In this document: piece after piece, positions 59,489-64,000 of the stretch
How the letters are laid out: each line of letters opens with the position of its first letter
Numbering within the stretch: the first letter of the stretch is position 1
Assembly (NCBI GenBank): GCA_035353815.1
Contig: DAOQAG010000016.1
Span: 16,107-80,106 of the forward strand
Length of the DNA: 64,000 bases
Direction of reading: 5' to 3'
Source of the DNA: JAKPUX01 sp035353815
Lineage (GTDB): Bacteria; Zhuqueibacterota; Zhuqueibacteria; Residuimicrobiales; Residuimicrobiaceae
Position numbers and translations under genes: made by a program
Notes under the pieces: generated by a model
The model's input: only the letters and a program-made list of their open reading frames with translations
Told to the model about the DNA's origin: nothing
Database searches by the model: none

Positions 59489-60938
59489 ATTTGAGCACCT
59501 TGACCTCTTCGCGATTGACAAAAGCGAGGCGGCCGTCCAGCAATTTGACCTGGTACCAATCCCCCTGGGTCGCGGTCACCTCCAGCTCGATGCCACCCGG
59601 AACGCGCACCAGGACCTTGCTGCTTTGATCGGGCTGCTCATAGAGGGCGGTGCGATCGCTGCCGGAACCCAGGATCTGGACCCGCGGCACCAGGGCGGCG
59701 CTGGTCTGCTCCGCGGTAATGGTGAAATCGTGCTCTTTCAGGTCAAGCCCCAGAGATTTGAGCAATCCCCAGTACTTCTCCTGCTTGTCGGCCCGCTGCA
59801 GGGCCTTGCGGTACTTCTCCTCCTTGCTGACCAGTTTCGCCGCCGTCCGGTAATTATCCATTGCCTCCTTGTAGTTGCCGACCACCTCATGCAGCTGCCC
59901 GATATTAAAGATTGCCGCATGGTTATAGGGATCCTGCTCCAGGATGGCGCTGTAATTGACAAAGGCGGTATGCAGATCATACTGGTCGATGCTCGCCCTG
60001 GCGGCATCTGCCTGGCGTTTGAACTCCTTGCTTTCGACCTTGGCGAATTCGAACTTGTTCTGTTCAAAGTGCGGCATGTAATAGTTGATCAGCTCCCTGG
60101 CGACCGCTTGCAGGCAGAGGTCGATGGTCTGGTCCGCGGGCGGCAGTCCCTTGCTGCTGTTGTCATCTTCGCAGCTTTTGACCTCCTGTTTGCTCGTCGC
60201 TTCCCGGGTGCCAATGAGCTGGCCGGTTTCTACTTGAACGAGGCGGATGGTTGCGGAGACGGTCGCGACCCGTTTATTGCACCAGACCTCTTTTTTCTCC
60301 TCGACCTTGTTCTTGCCGGTGCCTTTGGTGGTGGTGCGGGTTTCGCTGCCCCAGGCGTCGTTGACGGCCGCATTGACCTGGCCGGTGAGGATGGCATCGA
60401 CGCCGAGGAGCTTGCCCACCTGGGCGGCCTGGGATTCATCGATCAGACCGCTCTGGCCGAGTTTCATCTCCTCGAGGAGCTGTTCCATGCGCTGGCGTTC
60501 GACCACGACGAAAACGTTGGTGCGCGCGCCCTCCTGGAAACTCTTCCCTTCCTTGCGTTTCAGGCCGAGAAAGCCCGAACCGACCTCCTTGACGCCCCGG
60601 TCATCCTCCACCATCTGGGTGATGAGCAGGTCGGCCAGCTTTTTGCCGGCATCCGCGAAAGGCTGGGGGCCCTTATCGCTGCCGGCGGCCACATTTTCAA
60701 TCGTGTTGAGAATCTTGTCGAGGCTCTTTTTCCCCGCGGGCTTTTTCTCTGCCTCGTAGCGCGAGGTGACGGCAAAATCTGCGACCGCCATCTGGCGCAC
60801 CCCCTCCATGAGTTGTTCCGGCGGGGTTAAAATGAAACACTTGAGATCCTGGGCGACAGCGGCTGAGCCGCTCATCCCGCAGACGATGAGAAACAGCAAC
60901 CATACTCCCGACCCCAAGACAGCACGCTGGTTAGTCAT
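59487..60938 (-). CDS. CsgG-like / TPR / SH3 multidomain exported protein
   Basis: A 483-residue protein. A signal peptide (about 1-28) is followed by a CsgG-like domain (about 40-270; 'VFVVVERQRMEQLLEEMKLGQSGL' in parts, 'LGVDAILTGQV', 'ATIRLVQVETGQLIG'), a helical TPR-like part (about 285-390; 'DPYNHAAIFNIGQLHEVVGNY') and a C-terminal bacterial SH3 domain (about 415-483; 'GGIELEVTATQGDWYQVKLLDG'). CsgG itself is an outer membrane curli pore, but the fusion with TPR and SH3 suggests a soluble or peripheral envelope factor. The ATG at 60938 has GGGAG upstream and a good promoter above. Confidence 0.75.
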   Translation of the reverse strand: MTNQRAVLGSGVWLLFLIVCGMSGSAAVAQDLKCFILTPPEQLMEGVRQMAVADFAVTSRYEAEKKPAGKKSLDKILNTIENVAAGSDKGPQPFADAGKKLADLLITQMVEDDRGVKEVGSGFLGLKRKEGKSFQEGARTNVFVVVERQRMEQLLEEMKLGQSGLIDESQAAQVGKLLGVDAILTGQVNAAVNDAWGSETRTTTKGTGKNKVEEKKEVWCNKRVATVSATIRLVQVETGQLIGTREATSKQEVKSCEDDNSSKGLPPADQTIDLCLQAVARELINYYMPHFEQNKFEFAKVESKEFKRQADAARASIDQYDLHTAFVNYSAILEQDPYNHAAIFNIGQLHEVVGNYKEAMDNYRTAAKLVSKEEKYRKALQRADKQEKYWGLLKSLGLDLKEHDFTITAEQTSAALVPRVQILGSGSDRTALYEQPDQSSKVLVRVPGGIELEVTATQGDWYQVKLLDGRLAFVNREEVKVLK

Positions 60939-60989
60939 GTTCTTGCTCCCGGTTTGCCTGCGGTGAAAAGCCGATCCTTGCGTAGCATC

Positions 60990-61018
60990 AAAATATCATA
61001 CCATGACTTAAAAGTCAA
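60990..61018 (-). promoter_or_regulatory. Promoter of the CsgG-like gene with a palindrome at the -35 box
   Basis: On the minus strand TTGACT (61018-61013), 17-nt spacer and TATTTT (60995-60990). A 6-bp inverted repeat (tgactt-aa-aagtca, 61004-61017) overlaps the -35 box and may be an operator. The transcript leader would be about 45 nt. Confidence 0.62.
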
Positions 61019-61138
61019 TATTAATTTGCAGCAGCTGCCGCAAGCCGGGCGGCCTGCCGGCTTCTGCTGCACTTTTATCTTTTTTCAGACCCCGAAGTGT
61101 TGTATATTACATAAATCATTCACAGATGCGGAGACGAA

Positions 61139-61945
61139 TTGCCGATGGTGCACAGACCGAGGATTCTGAATGCCCTCCTTTCAGCCGTGGTCTGGCTGCT
61201 CTTTATCCTGCTCATCGTCGTATGGCTGCCCCTGACGGCCCTGGTTTGGGTGTTTGACCGCGATCAGGCGCGGTATCATACCGGCCGCTTTTTCCGCTGG
61301 CTGGCCCACCCCATCGCTGTCCTCGGCCCATCATGGCGGGCACGCGTGAACGGGGTTGAGATCAGGGATCCGCGGCGCCCCTATGTGGTCGTGGCCAACC
61401 ATCAATCCGTGCTCGACATCCCGATGCTCGCCCTGGTTCCCTTCGAATACAAATGGGTGGCCAAGGAGCCGCTCTTTCGCATCCCCGTCCTGGGCTGGAT
61501 GATGCGCCTGGCCGGAGATATCCCGCTCGATCGCGCGAGCACCCGCAGCGGCGTCGTCGCCCTGAAAAAGGCGCAGAGCTATCTCGAGCGCAAGTGCTCT
61601 GTCTTTTTTTTCCCCGAAGGCACCCGTTCCGAAGACCGGCGGGTTTATGATTTCAACGAGGGCGCCTTTTACGTGGCGGTCAAGGCCCAGGCGCCGGTGC
61701 TGCCGCTGGCCATCGAGGGGGCCAGCGATTGCCTCCCCAAACATTCCTGGATCTTTGGCGACATGCATGATATCAAGATCCAGATCCTGCCCCCGGTGGA
61801 GACGACCGGCATGACCAGGGCGGATGTGCCGCGGCTGACGCAGCAGGTCCGCACCATGATCATCCAGCAGATCGCCACCTGGCAGGGCCTTCCCGTCGAA
61901 CAGGTGGATGCAGCCGGCGTTGTCCGCCCGCTGGCATTCCAGTGA
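61139..61945 (+). CDS. plsC: 1-acyl-sn-glycerol-3-phosphate acyltransferase
   Basis: About 268 residues from a TTG at 61139 (GGAG 5 nt upstream), with an ATG six nt later as alternative. It has an N-terminal membrane anchor (about 12-36) and the acyltransferase motifs 'NHQSVLD' (His and Asp of the catalytic pair) and 'FPEGTRS'. It makes phosphatidic acid from lysophosphatidate, the step after PlsX/PlsY in the same lipid pathway. It precedes sppA by 34 nt. Confidence 0.92.
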   Translation: MPMVHRPRILNALLSAVVWLLFILLIVVWLPLTALVWVFDRDQARYHTGRFFRWLAHPIAVLGPSWRARVNGVEIRDPRRPYVVVANHQSVLDIPMLALVPFEYKWVAKEPLFRIPVLGWMMRLAGDIPLDRASTRSGVVALKKAQSYLERKCSVFFFPEGTRSEDRRVYDFNEGAFYVAVKAQAPVLPLAIEGASDCLPKHSWIFGDMHDIKIQILPPVETTGMTRADVPRLTQQVRTMIIQQIATWQGLPVEQVDAAGVVRPLAFQ

Positions 61946-61979
61946 TCCCTAATTCCCCTCCCTCTTTCAGCAGGAGCAG

Positions 61980-63896
61980 ATGATGGAGCAGTTCCCCCCC
62001 TATTCCCAGTCTCCGGCTTCCCCCGCAGCACCGCGGCGCAAAAGCCGGTGGTGGATCGTCCTTCTGATCTTTGCCATACTTTTCCTGTTCGGGGTGATCG
62101 CGCTGATCGCCGGTTTCTTCGCCCTGATCAAGGGGCCCTTCACCGAGAAGACGGTGGAGATCAGGCCCGGCTCGGTCGTCGAGCTGCGCATCCGCGGCGA
62201 TCTCGAGGAAAATCTTCAGACCGCGCCGCTCACCCTCTTCGGCGGGGAAACGCAGAGCGCGACCATGCTCGATCTGCTCAACGGCATTCAGCGCGCCAAA
62301 ACCGATGCGCGCATCCGCGGGCTCTACTACCGTTCGGGCGATCTCAGCTGTGGCATGGCCAAAGCCGCGGAAATTCGCGACGCCCTGCTCGATTTCAAAT
62401 CCTCGGGCAAGTTCTTCACCGCCTATCTCGACTTCGGCAGCGAACTGGATTACTTTTTCGCCTCGGCCGCGGATTCGATCTTTATGCCTACCGAGGGTCT
62501 GCTCGAACTCAACGGTTTCGCGATAGAGGAGCTGTTCTGGAAAGAGACCCTGGACAAGATCGGCGTCCAGTTCTACGTTGAACAATTTGAAGAGTTCAAG
62601 TCCGCAGGCGAGCCCTATAGCCGCACCGGCTTCAGTGCGCCGGCGCGCGAATCGCTGCGTGCCCTGCTGCAACAGCGGCTCCAGACCTTTCTCCAGGCGG
62701 TGGCGGCCAGCCGCAAGATCGATTATCAGGCTGCGGCAGCGGCCCTGGACCGCGGCATGTACACCTCCGACTCGCTGCTCGCCCTGGGCTTCATCGATGC
62801 CATTTGCCCCGAAGGTTATGTGCGCGATCAGATCCAGCGCCAGAAGGCCGATGCGGATACGACCGGCAAAAAGAGCCCGCTGGTGACGATGGCCAATTAT
62901 GTGCGCAGCGCCGACAGGAACGTCACCCCGGTCGTAGAGGGCAAGCAGATCGCCCTGATCTATGCCTCCGGCATCATTGTCAGCGGCGAGACCGAAGCGA
63001 ATCCGCTCCTGAATGAGGCCATGGTCGCTTCACGCGATTTTGTGCGCTATATCCGGCAGGCGCGCGAGGACAAGCGCATCAAGGCGATCATCCTGCGCAT
63101 CGACAGCCCCGGCGGTTCGGTCATGGCCGCCGACGAGATCTGGGAAGAGCTGGAGCGGACGCGCGAGGTGAAGCCCCTTTATGCTTCGATGAGTGACGTC
63201 GCGGCTTCGGGCGGCTATTATATCGCCATGGCCTGCGATACCATCATTGCCCATCCGCAGAGCATTACCGGCTCGATCGGCGTCATCTCCACCATCCCGA
63301 ACCTCAGCGGCGCCCTGGCCAAAATCGGTGCCCACGTCGACACCCTCAAGAGCAGCGATGCGGCGCTCTTTCTCAATCCCCTTCTCCCCTTCAGCGCCGG
63401 GGATAAAAGACTCTATCGCCAGATGTCCGCCAATATCTATCAGCGCTTCGTCCAGCGCGTCGCCGACAGCCGCAGCAAATCCTTCGAGGAGACCCGCCTG
63501 CTCGCGCGAGGCCGGGTCTGGACCGGCGAGGCGGCTTTGACCAACGGCCTGGTCGATACCCTCGGCGGATTGCGCACCGCCCTGAATATCGCCAAGCGGC
63601 GCATCGGCATTCCGGTGGGCCAGAAAGTCCGGCTGCGAATTTATCCTCAGCCGCAGGAGCCCTGGGATGCCTTCAGGAAACTCTTCGATCTCATTAGCCA
63701 GGAGAATGGCGGCAAATCCCGCAGTATCGCCCCGCCGGCACCAGGTTCCGGCTGGGCCGCCGCATGGCCGGCATCCCCCCTGCTGCCAGAGCCCTTGCGC
63801 CATCAGCTGGGCTATTTGCTGCTGCTGCATGAGATCGGCAGCCGGGAGCGCGTCCTCGCGGCGCTGCCTTCGATCGCGCCGCTGCAGATCCGGTAG
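61980..63896 (+). CDS. sppA: Signal peptide peptidase SppA (long form, S49)
   Basis: A 638-residue protein with an N-terminal membrane segment (about residues 23-49) and two tandem S49 domains, as in the E. coli 67-kDa form. The catalytic Lys207 ('EFKSAGEPY') in the first domain and Ser409 ('DVAASGGYYIAMA') in the second correspond to E. coli Lys209 and Ser409. It cleaves remnant signal peptides in the inner membrane. The ATG at 61980 follows AGGAGCAG. The last 12 codons and the stop lie in a 63-bp tandem repeat that continues to the window end. It probably forms a unit with plsC. Confidence 0.92.
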   Translation: MMEQFPPYSQSPASPAAPRRKSRWWIVLLIFAILFLFGVIALIAGFFALIKGPFTEKTVEIRPGSVVELRIRGDLEENLQTAPLTLFGGETQSATMLDLLNGIQRAKTDARIRGLYYRSGDLSCGMAKAAEIRDALLDFKSSGKFFTAYLDFGSELDYFFASAADSIFMPTEGLLELNGFAIEELFWKETLDKIGVQFYVEQFEEFKSAGEPYSRTGFSAPARESLRALLQQRLQTFLQAVAASRKIDYQAAAAALDRGMYTSDSLLALGFIDAICPEGYVRDQIQRQKADADTTGKKSPLVTMANYVRSADRNVTPVVEGKQIALIYASGIIVSGETEANPLLNEAMVASRDFVRYIRQAREDKRIKAIILRIDSPGGSVMAADEIWEELERTREVKPLYASMSDVAASGGYYIAMACDTIIAHPQSITGSIGVISTIPNLSGALAKIGAHVDTLKSSDAALFLNPLLPFSAGDKRLYRQMSANIYQRFVQRVADSRSKSFEETRLLARGRVWTGEAALTNGLVDTLGGLRTALNIAKRRIGIPVGQKVRLRIYPQPQEPWDAFRKLFDLISQENGGKSRSIAPPAPGSGWAAAWPASPLLPEPLRHQLGYLLLLHEIGSRERVLAALPSIAPLQIR

Positions 63897-64000
63897 CGGC
63901 GCATCCGCAAGATCGTCCGGGCAGCGCTGCCTTCGATCGCGCCGCTGCAGATCCGGTAGCGGCGCATCCGCAAGATCGTCCGGGCAGCGCTGCCTGCGAT
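63861..64000. repeat. 63-bp tandem repeat covering the sppA 3' end, each unit with a hairpin
   Basis: Starting at 63861, 63924 and 63987, the unit repeats with a period of 63 bp; the third is cut by the window end and has one change. Each full unit holds a perfect 8-bp inverted repeat (gcgccgct / agcggcgc, 11-nt loop; 63876-63902 in the first unit) that in unit one spans the sppA stop TAG. The period is a multiple of three and keeps an in-frame TAG in each unit. No gene follows in the last 104 bp. Confidence 0.9.

Noticed and set aside
63861..64000. 63-bp repeat as a CRISPR array
   Set aside because: No unique spacers between units; the unit includes coding sequence of sppA.
1..64000. tRNA, rRNA or selenocysteine tRNA genes
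   Set aside because: No region with the T-loop and acceptor pairing pattern was recognised by eye; a covariance-model search would be decisive.

Overview
The window is 64 kb of GC-rich, densely coded bacterial chromosome. It is probably a metagenome-assembled contig: a 100-N scaffold gap sits at 4724-4823, and the sequence stops inside a gene at the left edge and inside a tandem repeat at the right edge. The gene set is Gram-negative (TolC, HlyD-type adaptors, OmpA, lipoproteins, SppA). Two secreted proteins end in the 'PNPF...G.Y' FlgD-like C-terminal domain that is common in the FCB group, especially candidate phylum KSB1, Calditrichota and relatives. I place the organism there by inference only. 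KorDABC, carbamate kinase, SelB and an ATP-citrate-lyase-like pair fit an anaerobe with ferredoxin-linked carbon metabolism. Several genes start with TTG or GTG, and several promoters fit a TTGNNN-17-TANNNT pattern.

Layout. (1) 1-6513, minus: an envelope efflux operon of HlyD adaptor, Nramp metal transporter, second HlyD adaptor, MacB/FtsX permease and TolC (cut by the edge). No ABC ATPase is visible. The first adaptor ends in a 22-residue tandem repeat that carries the assembly gap. (2) 6692-9794, minus: NamZ-type muramidase plus AmpG-like permease (peptidoglycan recycling). (3) 9866-11631: a DUF151 nuclease-fold protein and two unknown small proteins. (4) 11658-15168, minus: asd-lysC and a double-PDZ secreted protein. 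(5) 15274-19818, plus: DUF2752 protein, sugar-isomerase-like protein, a trehalase-fold protein lacking an expected catalytic Asp, and SelB. (6) 19911-25192, plus: ATP-citrate-lyase beta-like protein, a 907-residue enlarged alpha/citrate-synthase-like partner, and a DUF362 protein. (7) 25266-28627: a repeat lipoprotein, an OmpA/TSP3 protein and small genes.

(8) 28340-37437, minus: a long lipid/ribosome operon: DUF177, rpmF, plsX, fabH, fabD, fabG, acpP, fabF, rnc, acyl-CoA dehydrogenase, YigZ and a zinc-ribbon protein. Three strong hairpins sit between its genes. (9) 37522-43166, minus: korD-korA-korB-korC-ndk, carbamate kinase and a cyclic-2,3-diphosphoglycerate-synthetase-like GTPase. (10) 43287-44267: dusB, apparently with a leaderless transcript. 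(11) 44328-48153, minus: a GH2-GH97 glycan-degrading pair. (12) 48540-57755: a GEVED secreted protein, TypA, a TPR lipoprotein and a 1411-residue secreted metallopeptidase. (13) 57943-64000: CorA, a YiiX-like papain-fold hydrolase, a CsgG/TPR/SH3 protein, PlsC and SppA, with 63-bp hairpin repeats overlapping the sppA stop.

Most of the window is housekeeping. The parts most worth follow-up are the enlarged ATP-citrate-lyase-like pair (residues typical of the lyase active site are changed), the trehalase-fold protein, the metal transporter inside the efflux operon, and the repeat at the scaffold gap. No CRISPR array, tRNA, rRNA, insertion sequence or prophage was recognised.
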